DNA of 64,000 nucleotides from Hyphomicrobiales bacterium (GCA_025363755.1 JANYLQ010000045.1:124001-188000), one strand, 5' to 3'. Positions 8,466 through 17,610 are shown, counted from the stretch's first letter. Translations and numbers: made by a program. The notes: generated by a model not told the origin, from the letters alone.

Positions 8466-9983
8466 ATGAAACCAGACCTTGTCATCGGGCTTGATTCTTC
8501 CACAACGGCAACAAAAGCCATTGCTTGGGATAGACGCGGTCGTGCGGTGGCAGAAGGTCGTGCGGCTATTGCAATCGGCAATCCAAAACCGGGCTGGTAT
8601 GAACAAGAAGCGAGTGATTGGACAGGAGCTGCTGCCAAAGCACTCAGGCAGCTCACAAAGAAGATTTCGGCTGATCGTATTGCGGCCATCGCAATTTCCA
8701 GCCAGCGCGAATCCTTCGCTCAATTCGATCGCAACGAAAAAGCATTGAGGCCCGGAACTTTGTGGCTGGACGAACGGGCAACTTCGATTTTACCTGACAT
8801 GGAAATGAAGCTTGGTGCCGAAACTATTCACCGCATTTCGGGAAAACCATTAGATGTTATTGCCTGTTTGATGCGCTGCTGTTGGTTCCAAAAAAACATG
8901 CCGGCCATGTGGAAGCGTGTCCACAAGACTGCCGAAGTGCATGGTGTTGTGGCGCATTTTTTGACAGGGGAGTGGAACAGCTCAACTGGTTCTGCTGATC
9001 CCATGGGCATGCTTGATATGGCCAAGATGCAGTGGTCGGAGAAGCTTTTATCATCAGTGGGTTTGAAAGAAGAGCAATTGCCAAAGCTTTCGCGCCCGGG
9101 TGAAATTATCGGCGAAGTGACATCAAATGCAGCAAAGATCACAGGGCTTAAGGCTGGGACATTGATTGTGGCCGGTGGTGGTGATGGCCAGTGCGCGGGA
9201 ACTGGAACCAATGTGTTCGTTAAAGGCCGTGCTTATGTCAATCTCGGCACTGCAGTGGTTTCAGGTAATTACGGAAAAAATTATGCTCATAATCGTGCCT
9301 TTCGCACTATGTCTGCGATTGCAGAAGACGGATATATCTATGAGACCTGTTTGAGATCTGGCACTTTTCTTTTGAATTGGGCTGTCGAGAACCTGTTTCG
9401 CGTTGATACAAGGTCGAACCCTAAAATATTCGAACAGCTTGAAAAAGCCGCCACGCAATCACCCATAGGTGCCAAGGGCTTGATGTTGGTGCCCTATTGG
9501 TCAGGTGTTATGACACCTTATTGGGATACATCGGCGCGCGGTGTTATCGCGGGCATAGGTCCATCACATAATCGTGGCGATATTTACCGCGCAATTATTG
9601 AAGGTCTGACAATGGAACAAGTGGTAGCCACACAGAAAGTGGAAGCAGTCACAGAAACGATTGACCATTATGTAGCAATTGGCGGTGGAGCAAAGTCAGA
9701 TCTTTGGTGCCAAATACTGGCAGATGCTTCCAGCCGTGATGTGAAGCGCCTTGAAACGGTGGAGGCATCGTCATTAGGTGCAGCTTGTGCTGCAGCCAAA
9801 GGTGCGGATTGGTTTAAGACTATTCCAGAAGCCGCAGCCAAAATGACAGGCAAACCTTCGAAAACTTTCCACCCCAGAACGAAGCAAAATAAAAAATATG
9901 GTCAAATTCTCGATGTCTACCGTGACCTTTGGCCGACCATTTCGCAATGGAACAAAAAACTTCAATCACTCCAAACAACTTAA
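8466..9983 (+). CDS. FGGY-family carbohydrate/polyol kinase
   Basis: A 505-residue cytoplasmic kinase of the xylulokinase/glycerol kinase fold. The N-terminal phosphate loop GLDSSTTATKAIAWD starts at residue 8, and the second-domain ATP site includes GGGAKSDLWCQILAD. It uses ATP to phosphorylate a sugar or polyol. The neighbours are a polyol-type ABC importer, a GpsA-like dehydrogenase and a xylitol-type dehydrogenase. Two readings are open: xylulose kinase after xylitol oxidation, or a polyol kinase whose product feeds the GpsA-like enzyme. FGGY substrate cannot be decided by inspection. Confidence 0.88.
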   Translation: MKPDLVIGLDSSTTATKAIAWDRRGRAVAEGRAAIAIGNPKPGWYEQEASDWTGAAAKALRQLTKKISADRIAAIAISSQRESFAQFDRNEKALRPGTLWLDERATSILPDMEMKLGAETIHRISGKPLDVIACLMRCCWFQKNMPAMWKRVHKTAEVHGVVAHFLTGEWNSSTGSADPMGMLDMAKMQWSEKLLSSVGLKEEQLPKLSRPGEIIGEVTSNAAKITGLKAGTLIVAGGGDGQCAGTGTNVFVKGRAYVNLGTAVVSGNYGKNYAHNRAFRTMSAIAEDGYIYETCLRSGTFLLNWAVENLFRVDTRSNPKIFEQLEKAATQSPIGAKGLMLVPYWSGVMTPYWDTSARGVIAGIGPSHNRGDIYRAIIEGLTMEQVVATQKVEAVTETIDHYVAIGGGAKSDLWCQILADASSRDVKRLETVEASSLGAACAAAKGADWFKTIPEAAAKMTGKPSKTFHPRTKQNKKYGQILDVYRDLWPTISQWNKKLQSLQTT

Positions 9984-10000
9984 AATGAAACAGGCATAAA

Positions 10001-11053
10001 ATGGCATCTGTAGAACTCAAGAAGATCGTAAAAAAATATGGCGATGTTGAAGTTGTCCATGGTGTCGACCTCACCATTGATGATGGAAGCTTTGTCGTTC
10101 TGTTGGGGCCTTCTGGTTGTGGCAAATCAACTCTGTTGCGCATGATTGCCGGGCTGGAGTCGGTCACGGGCGGCGATGTTGAAATCGCTGGTCAGCGCGT
10201 GAACCAGAAACACCCGAAGGATCGTAACATCGCTATGGTGTTCCAGAACTATGCGCTCTACGCGCATATGACGGTGAAAGATAATATGGCGTTTTCGATG
10301 ACGTTGGCAAAGCGCCCGCAAAGCGAGATTGATGAAAAGACCGGATGGGCCGCCAAAATCCTAAATCTTGAACCTTACCTTGGGCGTTTTCCGCGTGAGC
10401 TTTCCGGTGGTCAACGCCAGCGCGTCGCCATGGGCCGCGCTATTGTTCGTGATCCGGCAGTATTTTTGTTTGATGAGCCGCTTTCGAACCTTGATGCAAA
10501 ATTACGTGTGCAAATGCGCACTGAAATAAAGGATCTCCATGAACGTCTTAAAACGACGACCGTTTATGTGACACATGACCAGATCGAAGCTATGACGATG
10601 GCCGATAAAATCGTCATTTTGCGTGATGGGATAATTGAGCAACAGGGGACACCTTTGGACGTTTATGACTCTCCTGCAAACCTTTTCGTTGCACAATTTA
10701 TAGGTTCGCCTTCGATGAATTTAATCAAGGGCATCGCTGATAAAACTCACGTCACAACAGCAGCAGGCGCAAAACTGCCATTGCCAAAAAATCATAAAGC
10801 CAGTGTGGGTCAGCACGTTGTGTACGGAATTCGCCCCGAAGATCTGGAGTTAGGCAAAGGTTTTAAAGCAAAAATAACCGTGACCGAACCAACTGGCCCC
10901 GAAATTCATGTTTACTCTGAACTCAATGACATCGAAATCTGCGCTATCGTACGAGACCGTCAAGTTTTCAAACGTGACAGCATGGTGGAGTTTGCACCGC
11001 GTTTGGATAAGGTGCATTTGTTTGATGCAAAAACTTCAATGGCGATCAAGTGA
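10001..11053 (+). CDS. Sugar ABC transporter ATP-binding protein (MalK/UgpC/SmoK type)
   Basis: A 350-residue ATPase with Walker A GPSGCGKST, Q-loop in VFQNYALYAHM, signature LSGGQRQRVAMGRAI, Walker B VFLFDEPLSNLDAKLR, the switch histidine in YVTHDQIEAMTMAD, and a C-terminal TOBE domain (about 235-350). It energises the importer formed with the permeases at 5009 and 5911. It starts 17 bases after the kinase and its TGA overlaps the GTG start of the next gene (GTGA). Confidence 0.93.
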   Translation: MASVELKKIVKKYGDVEVVHGVDLTIDDGSFVVLLGPSGCGKSTLLRMIAGLESVTGGDVEIAGQRVNQKHPKDRNIAMVFQNYALYAHMTVKDNMAFSMTLAKRPQSEIDEKTGWAAKILNLEPYLGRFPRELSGGQRQRVAMGRAIVRDPAVFLFDEPLSNLDAKLRVQMRTEIKDLHERLKTTTVYVTHDQIEAMTMADKIVILRDGIIEQQGTPLDVYDSPANLFVAQFIGSPSMNLIKGIADKTHVTTAAGAKLPLPKNHKASVGQHVVYGIRPEDLELGKGFKAKITVTEPTGPEIHVYSELNDIEICAIVRDRQVFKRDSMVEFAPRLDKVHLFDAKTSMAIK

Positions 11054-12108
11054 AGACTGTTACCATTATTGGTGCGGGCGTCATGGGATCTGCGATGGCA
11101 TTGCCATTTTCGGATCGCGGCTATGACGTGCGTTTGGTCGGTACCCATCTCGACTCTGAAATCATCGCCAGTATCAAGACGAAACATTTTCATCCAAAGC
11201 TGAATGTCACCTTACCAGCAAATGTTCAGGCATACGCGCATGGTGAATTAGTAGCTGCACTTGGCAGTGATACGGACTTGATCCTGCTTGGCGTTTCGTC
11301 AGCAGGCATATCTTGGGCGCTAGACCAGTTATCTCAGTTTATGCAGCAGCCGATCCCAATATTGATGATTACTAAAGGCATGCATGCGGAGATCAATTCA
11401 CTTGTCACGTTACCTGACGTCGTTTCAAATTCACTCACAGAGAAGTTTGGCTCAAGCGTAAAAATTGCGGCCATAGCAGGTCCTTGCATTGCAGGCGAAC
11501 TTGCCGTGAGACGTCAGACGGGCACGATCATTGTTTCGCATGATCAAGGTTTCGCACGCCAACTCTGCCAAGACCTGGAAACAGACTATTATCATCCGCG
11601 CCCATCCATCGACATGATTGGTGTTGAAACATGTGCGGCGTTTAAAAACTTTTTTGCAATCGCTGTCGGCTGGGCCAATGGATATTTGGAACAAATCCCA
11701 ACAGCTGAAAATAAGGCGAAAAATAATAACGCTGCAGCTATTATCTTTGATCAAGCAGTGCACGAACTGATATCTCTGACAAAAGCCCTCGGAGGTCAGA
11801 TCGAAAACGTGTGGGGTATGGCCGGAGTTGGCGACCTCTATGTTACTTGCCAGGCAGGCCGCAATTCGAAATTAGGTACTAACTTAGGGCGAGGTTTGAC
11901 CTACAGCCAAGTTCGGGAAGGTCCGATGAAAGGTGATACGATCGAAGGCGCTGATCTTGGTCGTGCTGCGGCTCATGCTATAAAGGCGATGATTGCCGAT
12001 GGTACTTTGACGAAACGCTCTATACCTTTGACGTTATCTCTATTGTCAGCGCTATCAACGGAAACTTCGCTGGATATGCCGTGGAAAGATTTTCATCAGA
12101 CCAACTGA
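11050..12108 (+). CDS. GpsA-like NAD-dependent polyol-phosphate dehydrogenase
   Basis: A 352-residue protein with the fold of NAD-dependent glycerol-3-phosphate dehydrogenase: dinucleotide motif IIGAGVMGSAM (6-16), Lys109 in MITKG, catalytic-type Lys199 in CAAFKNFFAIAVGWANGY, and the GMAGVGDLYVTC segment that matches the GpsA substrate-phosphate region. It differs from housekeeping GpsA in length and in the N-terminal motif (GAGVMG for GAGAWG). The GTG start overlaps the ATPase stop. Since it is inside a polyol operon next to an FGGY kinase, I infer it oxidises the phosphorylated polyol made by that kinase. A dedicated glycerol-3-phosphate dehydrogenase for glycerol use is the main alternative. 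Confidence 0.8.
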   Translation: MKTVTIIGAGVMGSAMALPFSDRGYDVRLVGTHLDSEIIASIKTKHFHPKLNVTLPANVQAYAHGELVAALGSDTDLILLGVSSAGISWALDQLSQFMQQPIPILMITKGMHAEINSLVTLPDVVSNSLTEKFGSSVKIAAIAGPCIAGELAVRRQTGTIIVSHDQGFARQLCQDLETDYYHPRPSIDMIGVETCAAFKNFFAIAVGWANGYLEQIPTAENKAKNNNAAAIIFDQAVHELISLTKALGGQIENVWGMAGVGDLYVTCQAGRNSKLGTNLGRGLTYSQVREGPMKGDTIEGADLGRAAAHAIKAMIADGTLTKRSIPLTLSLLSALSTETSLDMPWKDFHQTN

Positions 12109-12132
12109 ATGTTTATGATAAAGGCTTTCTAA

Positions 12133-13104
12133 ATGGATATGCCAGTCTTTGATGAGATAAGAAATTTCGACCCTGAGGAACAGTTAGCTACGCGCGCAGC
12201 ATGGCTCTATTTTGTCGGGAGCTATACGCAAGCTGAAATTGGCAAAAAACTGGGGCTCAATCGAATTCGGATTAATCGGTTGCTCGCTTTGGCACGCGAG
12301 CAAGGCTTGGTTCAGATCAAAATTACCGGGCGCTTGGCTGAATGCATCGCATTGGAAGAACGTCTCAAAGAGCGCTACAAGCTGAAACATGCTGTTGTCG
12401 TGCCCACCCCCATTCACCAAAGTCAGCTTGCGCAAGTCATCGGCGCCGCAGCCGGGTATCAACTCGGATCGTTGCTCAAAGACAATATGTCAGTCGGTGT
12501 GGGATGGGGCAAAACTTTGAGGTACTCGCTGCGTTCAGTCCCGCGCCGCACTTATAATTCACTGTCTGTCGTTTCACTAATGGGGGGTTTGACGCAAGCG
12601 TCACTGGTAAATCCCCATGAAACGGCTTCACATCTGGCTGATATCGTTGGTGCCAAGTGCTATTATGTTGCGGCGCCAGCTCTCACTGACTCTGAAGCCA
12701 CACGCGATATTCTCGTTAAGCAATCTATGGTGCGGGATGTGTTTGAACAAGGTGCTAAAGTGGAGGTTGCTTTGCTTTCGGCTGGCGAACTTACTGCGCC
12801 AAACACTATGACACAGCTTGGTCTGATCTCAACGGCGGAGGCACAGAGTCTTTCGAAGGCAGGCGCCGTGGGAGATATTTGCGGCCATTGGATTGACAAA
12901 AGAGGAAAGGCAATTGATCACCCAATTAACAGGCGCGTCATTGCCTTACCTCTAAACCGACTTAAGAATATTCCGTGCGTGATACTCGCTTCAGGTGGAA
13001 TTCACAAAGTGCCCGTTTTGCATGGTGCTCTCTCTGCTGGTTTTGCAAATGTGTTGGTTACAGACGAACAGTCCGCAACCAGCATGCTGAAATTCAAAAC
13101 ATAG
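12133..13104 (+). CDS. SorC-family sugar-phosphate-responsive regulator
   Basis: A 323-residue regulator: an N-terminal helix-turn-helix (about 15-60, with YTQAEIGKKLGLNRIRINRL) followed by the C-terminal sugar-binding domain of the SorC/DeoR-C family (VGVGWGKTL and GDICGHW are typical segments). Relatives sense phosphorylated sugars and control the operon they sit in, usually a sugar or polyol operon. Here it lies inside the polyol operon between two dehydrogenase genes, 24 bases after the GpsA-like gene, and is the likely local regulator. Confidence 0.9.
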   Translation: MDMPVFDEIRNFDPEEQLATRAAWLYFVGSYTQAEIGKKLGLNRIRINRLLALAREQGLVQIKITGRLAECIALEERLKERYKLKHAVVVPTPIHQSQLAQVIGAAAGYQLGSLLKDNMSVGVGWGKTLRYSLRSVPRRTYNSLSVVSLMGGLTQASLVNPHETASHLADIVGAKCYYVAAPALTDSEATRDILVKQSMVRDVFEQGAKVEVALLSAGELTAPNTMTQLGLISTAEAQSLSKAGAVGDICGHWIDKRGKAIDHPINRRVIALPLNRLKNIPCVILASGGIHKVPVLHGALSAGFANVLVTDEQSATSMLKFKT

Positions 13105-13169
13105 ATAATTCTACCAATTGCCTGTATTAACCGCAAATTGACGAAACTGCCAAGATTGAGGAGGCTTTG

Positions 13170-14207
13170 ATGAAAGCGCTGGTACTTGAGAAAAAAGGTG
13201 TCTTAGCTCTGAGGGAAATTGATCTCCCCTCGCATGTTGGTCCCAACGACGTAAAAATTGCCATCCATACAGTTGGCGTTTGCGGCAGCGACGTTCATTA
13301 TTACACCCATGGTGCCATTGGGAAGTTCGTCGTCAATGCACCGATGGTATTGGGACACGAGGCTGCTGGTACTGTGGTTGAACTTGGCTCAGACGTCAAA
13401 AATTTCAAAGTTGGTGACCGTGTTTGCATGGAGCCCGGAGTACCCAACATGAACTCGCGCGCTACAAAGCTTGGCATCTATAATTTAGACGGCGACTTGA
13501 CATTTTGGGCCACTCCACCTGATCACGGCTGCTTGACGCCAGAAGTGGTGCATCCGGCTGCCTTCACTTACAAGCTTCCAGAAAATGTTTCCTTCGCTGA
13601 AGGCGCTATGGTTGAACCTTTCGCAGTGGGCATGCAAGCCGCTACGCGCGCGCACATTACACCCGGAGACGTAGCGTTGGTCACGGGCTGCGGGCCAATT
13701 GGAATTATGGTTGCGCTTGCTGCTCTATCAGGTGGTTGTTCGAAGGTTTTAATATCGGATGTCTCAGCGCCAAAGCTTAAAATAGCTGCTCAGTACCCAG
13801 GTATTATCCCCGTCAACATCCTTGAACAAAAACTAGCCGACGCCGTTCTTGCCGCAACTGATGGCTGGGGCGTTGATATCTTGTTTGAGGCCAGTGGCAG
13901 CCCAAGAGTCTATCCTACGATGTTTGATCATGTGCGCCCCGGGGGCACTGTGGTGATTGTGGGTCTTCCAGTCGATCCAGTTGATTTTAATATTCCTGCA
14001 GCAGTGGTCAAAGAAGTTCGAATTGAAACAGTGTTTCGCTATGCCAATGTCTATGACCGCGCCATTGATTTAATCGCCTCAGGAAAGGTCAATTTAAAGC
14101 CACTGATTTCTGAGACATTTAGTTTTGAAGATAGTATTAAAGCCTTCGACCGCGCCGTCGAAGGCCGCCCGACAGATGTGAAGTTGCAAATTAGAATGAG
14201 CACGTGA
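13170..14207 (+). CDS. NAD-dependent xylitol/sorbitol dehydrogenase (MDR family)
   Basis: A 345-residue zinc dehydrogenase. Catalytic zinc ligands are Cys38 (GVCGSD), His63-Glu64 (GHE) and Glu149. The structural-zinc cysteines are absent and replaced by the loop [20 protein letters not shown], a feature of bacterial xylitol dehydrogenases (D-xylulose reductases). The dinucleotide motif is TGCGPIGIM. The ATG at 13170 has AGGAGG 5 bases upstream and is preferred to the TTG one codon earlier. It is the last gene of the polyol operon. It should oxidise xylitol or a similar polyol to a ketose that the FGGY kinase could phosphorylate. Confidence 0.87.
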   Translation: MKALVLEKKGVLALREIDLPSHVGPNDVKIAIHTVGVCGSDVHYYTHGAIGKFVVNAPMVLGHEAAGTVVELGSDVKNFKVGDRVCMEPGVPNMNSRATKLGIYNLDGDLTFWATPPDHGCLTPEVVHPAAFTYKLPENVSFAEGAMVEPFAVGMQAATRAHITPGDVALVTGCGPIGIMVALAALSGGCSKVLISDVSAPKLKIAAQYPGIIPVNILEQKLADAVLAATDGWGVDILFEASGSPRVYPTMFDHVRPGGTVVIVGLPVDPVDFNIPAAVVKEVRIETVFRYANVYDRAIDLIASGKVNLKPLISETFSFEDSIKAFDRAVEGRPTDVKLQIRMST

Positions 14208-14334
14208 AGATTTTGTAGGCGTCACTTTGCATCAAATTTGCTCTCAGGACAGCTGCTAAGTAGCTGGGACTAAACGCCCGAATCAATCCTTCTTATAGCT
14301 TTCACGAAAGCCTCGCAGAACGGTCACACGTTAT

Positions 14335-14766
14335 GATGAGAATTTTTCACACCATATCAAAATCCCATGAGTTTCCGTTTCTTGATTTTAGCTTTAAAGA
14401 CGAAGCGAATTTTACTTATACAAGGCCAGGGCACGGGTTTTATTTAGGCGCCGGGTGATCCGCGGCATCGAATATCTTACAGGTTAACCTCGTCTCGAGA
14501 AGCTCCATCAGGACTGGGCCACTGGCTGGCGCAATGGCGAGAATATTTTTTCAACAGGTATTCGCCTGCTCAGTATCCAGTTGGAATATGATAAAGCAGC
14601 TCTTGCCGCAGTTCCTCTCAAGGGGCCCGTTCTGTTTGTGGCCAATCATCCGTTTGACTTGGTGGACGGACTGGCCACGGGGCATCTTGCTACCAAAATA
14701 AGACCCTATAGTTTGATCATGACCCATAGCTTACTGCGCCAGTCACCAGCTCTCGCTACTGGCAGC
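14335..14766 (+). pseudogene. Truncated lysophospholipid acyltransferase (PlsC-like)
   Basis: Pieces of one acyltransferase can be read in two frames. A first frame from ATG at 14335 reaches FTYTRPG and ends at a TGA near 14459. The continuation (RRRVIRGIEYLTG, then PRLEKLHQDWATGWRNGENI) is in another frame and carries an in-frame TAA at 14485-14487 where the family normally has Gln (GQPRL), a CAA-to-TAA type change. The frame then runs to the core motif VLFVANHPFDLVDG and THSLLRQSP and stops matching abruptly near 14750. The C-terminal half is missing. The result is a frameshift, a nonsense codon and a 3' truncation, so the gene is dead. Confidence 0.65.
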
Positions 14767-14769
14767 GCA

Positions 14770-14967
14770 ATGAGTGCGCGCGAAGTTTTCGAAGATAATC
14801 CGCGAACAAAGGAAATCTGGATAGACCTTGGCAAGAATGCCTACTCTATGTGGGTCGATGGAGTGCCGACTGGTGACAGGCCGTTAATGTCTATTGTTTT
14901 TCATTTGAATAGTTTCAGCGAGGAAATTGAGCACGAGGTTCTGAAGTCTCACGAGGGTGAGTCATGA
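14770..14967 (+). CDS. Small hypothetical protein, 65 residues
   Basis: This frame continues from the acyltransferase remnant but the sequence from ATG 14770 (MSAREVFEDNPRTKEIWIDL) has no resemblance to that family, so it probably starts its own small gene or the fragment of one. It overlaps the next ORF by ATGA, as in a compact phage or element operon. I do not recognise it. It may also be only a remnant. Confidence 0.35.
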   Translation: MSAREVFEDNPRTKEIWIDLGKNAYSMWVDGVPTGDRPLMSIVFHLNSFSEEIEHEVLKSHEGES

Positions 14968-15206
14968 CTTCTGCAATAGCCAATATTAGAACTTCACCTC
15001 GAAGAATGCTCACGTCGCTCGATGCCGCTGAATATTACGGCATTCCGGTTCGTTATTTTTCTACGCAATGTAGTTTTCCGAAAATGCAAATGCCCAACGG
15101 ATCGCAACTACACGATATCCGCGACCTCGACAGTTGGATTAATGGCTTGAAAGGCGATGCACAAGAAAACGATGCTTCATTATTGATAACTTTGATGTCG
15201 AATTGA
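14964..15206 (+). CDS. Small excisionase/AlpA-like DNA-binding protein
   Basis: An 80-residue protein. The segment LTSLDAAEYYGIPVRYF followed by DIRDLDSWINGL has the layout of the small winged or MerR-like helix-turn-helix proteins (excisionase, AlpA) of alphaproteobacterial prophages and integrative elements: an AAxYxG helix start and a terminal DLDxWI helix. It lies next to the 3' side of tRNA-Phe, a common integration site, but no integrase gene is present. It is most likely the relic of a decayed element. Confidence in the fold is moderate. Confidence 0.5.
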   Translation: MTSAIANIRTSPRRMLTSLDAAEYYGIPVRYFSTQCSFPKMQMPNGSQLHDIRDLDSWINGLKGDAQENDASLLITLMSN

Positions 15207-15311
15207 ACAAGCGTCGAACAAAACTTGTCAAACCCGTTTGAAAAAGTGTCAACCCTCGGAATCATGCAAGGAATTAAAATTGAAACCGATCAGCGAAATC
15301 AAGGATAAAAA

Positions 15312-15388
15312 TGGTGCCCGAGACCGGAATCGAACCAGTGACACGCGGATTTTCAATCCGCTGCTCTACCAACTGAGCTACTCGGGCA
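15312..15388 (-). tRNA. tRNA-Phe (GAA), CCA encoded
   Basis: Reading the minus strand, the gene starts TGCCCGAGTAGCTCAG, has an anticodon loop TTGAAAA (anticodon GAA), a T-arm GGTTCGATTCC, and an acceptor 3' strand TCGGGCA followed by CCA. All stems pair. Its 3' end faces the acyltransferase/excisionase scar. Confidence 0.97.
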
Positions 15389-15499
15389 CTCCACTCAACC
15401 CGCGAATTCTTTTCGATAAAGTCTGTAACTTTATCGGAATGCGCGTTTGATCGAGGCTGTATAGGTGATCAATTCAGCTGTTGCAACCAACTTTCACAC

Positions 15500-15530
15500 A
15501 AAAAGAAACCCCGCTCAAAAGCGGGGTTTC
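15500..15530 (-). terminator. Intrinsic terminator of the MFS gene
   Basis: GAAACCCCGCT at 15505-15515 pairs with AGCGGGGTTTC at 15520-15530 around a 4-base loop. On the minus strand the stem is followed by TTTTTG, placing a standard terminator just after the MFS stop codon. Confidence 0.85.
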
Positions 15531-15544
15531 AGTCAGAGTCTTAA

Positions 15545-17467
15545 TCAGGTTTTGGCGATATCCACGTCTTTGGTTTCTTTCAGGAACAAGAAACCTACAA
15601 CAGCCGTGATTGCTGCAAAAACCACCGGATACCAAAGGCCAGCATAGATGTTGCCTGTGTAGGCCACATAGGCCGTGGCGAACAATGGCAACATGCCGCC
15701 GAACCAGCCATTGCCGATGTGATAGGGCAATGACATGGAGGTATAGCGGACTTTGGATGGGAACATTTCCACCAAGAATGCGGCAATCGGGCCATAAACC
15801 ATGGTGGTGAAAACCATCATTACAAACACGATGAGGATCGATTGCACATATTGCGCAAAGCTCAAAGGCTTGGCCGTGGTGGTTTTGATTTCACCCACAT
15901 GTACCGTCGCAGTTCCATCTGCTGCCACCACAGGGGCGGCAATGGAGTTGACCGTTCCGATCGGTTTGGCTGCAGGATCAGCTGCTTTGCGCAAGCCATT
16001 AACAACGGCCTCAACGGCTGTATTTGCTGCCTTGGTTGCCGCAGCATCCTTAGCTTCAGTCGCAGTCTTTTTATCAGCTTGTGCTTTGACCAAAGCATCA
16101 GATTGTTCCTTGGTCAGCGTCACATCGGCTTCGGCCAATTTGAAATGCGGATAGCCTGAATCTGCCAAAGCCTTCTGCCAAGCATATGGTGATGTACCTT
16201 CCACCTTGGCATCGCCTGCTTGGAAAGTTACCTTGGAACCCGCAGCACCATCCACAGATGTGAACGAAATACCGTTTGATGTCAGGATCGCTTTGCCCTT
16301 GTCGCAATCACCCTCCGTCGTCCAACCCTTGATTGGGAAGATGGTGAAGTGGCATTGCGCCGGATCAGCAGTAACAATCAGCTTTGCGGGACTGGTGTCG
16401 TTAAAGGCCGCCAGTTCAGGGTTCACCGCGCGCGCCAGCATGTGGAACAGCGACATGCCAGTGATTGGCAAATAGCAAATTGCAGCCAAGGCACAGCCTG
16501 CCAAAATAATCTTCAAGCGACCAATCTTGTCAGAGAGCTTACCAAAGAAAACAAACAGCGGCGTTGCAAGCAGCACAGCAACGCCGACGACGATGTATCC
16601 AACCCACCAATCAGCCTTCAGCGGGCCATTAATAAAAAAGAGCGCATAGAATTGTGCCGTATACCACACAACGCCTTGGCCCATGGTGGCACCCAGCAAA
16701 GCAAGTAAAGCATATTTGTTATTTGGGTATTTGAAAAATGAATCATGGATCGGGGTTTTGGAGCCACGGCCCTCAGCCTTCATCTTTTGGAACACGGGTG
16801 ACTCGTTTAACTTCAATCGAATCCACACCGAGAAGGCCAAGAGAACGATTGAAGCCAAGAACGGAATGCGCCAGCCAGCGATAATGCCGCCTGTGCCGTC
16901 TTTAAACCAAGCAGGATCAGAATACCAACGCAGGCCACCGATGACAATCAGCGACAAGAAAAAACCGATGGTTGCAGTGGTTTGAATCCAGCTCGTTGCA
17001 TAACCACGGCGACCATTTTGCGCGTGTTCAGCCACATAAGTTGCCGCACCACCATATTCACCACCCAAGGCCAAACCTTGTGTCAAGCGGATGATCAGCA
17101 GCAGAACAGGTGCCAAGCCACCAATGCTTGCGTAAGACGGCAAACAGCCCACCAAGAATGTTGAAATGCCCATCACCATGATGGTGATAAGGAATGTGTA
17201 TTTACGACCAACGAGATCGCCTAACCGGCCAAAGAACAAGGCACCAAACGGGCGCACGAGAAAGCCCGCAGCATAAGCACCGAGTGCACCCAGCAGGGCC
17301 CAGGTGGGGTTATCTGGCGGAAAAAAGAAAGCCGCGAAAAATGGGGTGAGTGTTGCGTAGAGATAGAAATCATACCACTCGAAAACAGTTCCCGTGGATG
17401 ACGCCAAGATAACGAATTTCTCGTCCTTGGTCATGCCTTTTGAAGGCATCGTTGATACATTCGACAT
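15545..17467 (-). CDS. MFS transporter (metabolite:H+ symporter group) with large periplasmic insert
   Basis: A 640-residue member of the MHS branch (KgtP, ShiA, ProP relatives): FEWYDFYLYA in helix 1, the loop 2-3 signature GRLGDLVGRKYTF, and RLTQGLALGGEYGG in helix 4. Standard members have about 430 residues. The excess is a soluble stretch at about residues 350-534 between helices 9 and 10, on the periplasmic side by the family topology. It contains two cysteines about 20 apart (AQCHF and GDCDKG) and an Ala/Lys-rich helical part. The substrate is unknown; relatives carry organic acids, shikimate or betaine. A terminator follows the gene. It is transcribed away from yacG-maf-infA with a 143-bp gap. 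Confidence 0.85.
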   Translation of the reverse strand: MSNVSTMPSKGMTKDEKFVILASSTGTVFEWYDFYLYATLTPFFAAFFFPPDNPTWALLGALGAYAAGFLVRPFGALFFGRLGDLVGRKYTFLITIMVMGISTFLVGCLPSYASIGGLAPVLLLIIRLTQGLALGGEYGGAATYVAEHAQNGRRGYATSWIQTTATIGFFLSLIVIGGLRWYSDPAWFKDGTGGIIAGWRIPFLASIVLLAFSVWIRLKLNESPVFQKMKAEGRGSKTPIHDSFFKYPNNKYALLALLGATMGQGVVWYTAQFYALFFINGPLKADWWVGYIVVGVAVLLATPLFVFFGKLSDKIGRLKIILAGCALAAICYLPITGMSLFHMLARAVNPELAAFNDTSPAKLIVTADPAQCHFTIFPIKGWTTEGDCDKGKAILTSNGISFTSVDGAAGSKVTFQAGDAKVEGTSPYAWQKALADSGYPHFKLAEADVTLTKEQSDALVKAQADKKTATEAKDAAATKAANTAVEAVVNGLRKAADPAAKPIGTVNSIAAPVVAADGTATVHVGEIKTTTAKPLSFAQYVQSILIVFVMMVFTTMVYGPIAAFLVEMFPSKVRYTSMSLPYHIGNGWFGGMLPLFATAYVAYTGNIYAGLWYPVVFAAITAVVGFLFLKETKDVDIAKT

Positions 17468-17610
17468 TATAAAGCTTCCTCCCTGAAGCGTGTATGATTT
17501 ATCGAATGAGGTTTAGCTCTTGTGTAGTCTTTTATCTCATCCGCTAAGCTCAGCGTCATAGACCAGTGACCCCGCAAAGTCGACCGACTTCTCAGTGGTG
17601 TCAAATCTAA

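Noticed and set aside
14581-14967. A single 128-residue acyltransferase-like protein from TTG 14581
   Set aside because: The frame starts inside the acyltransferase core and ends in unrelated sequence; upstream homologous sequence is broken by a frameshift and a stop, so a pseudogene plus a separate small ORF explains it better.
15238-15450. 70-codon plus-strand frame across tRNA-Phe
   Set aside because: The frame reads through the complement of the tRNA and is not a gene.
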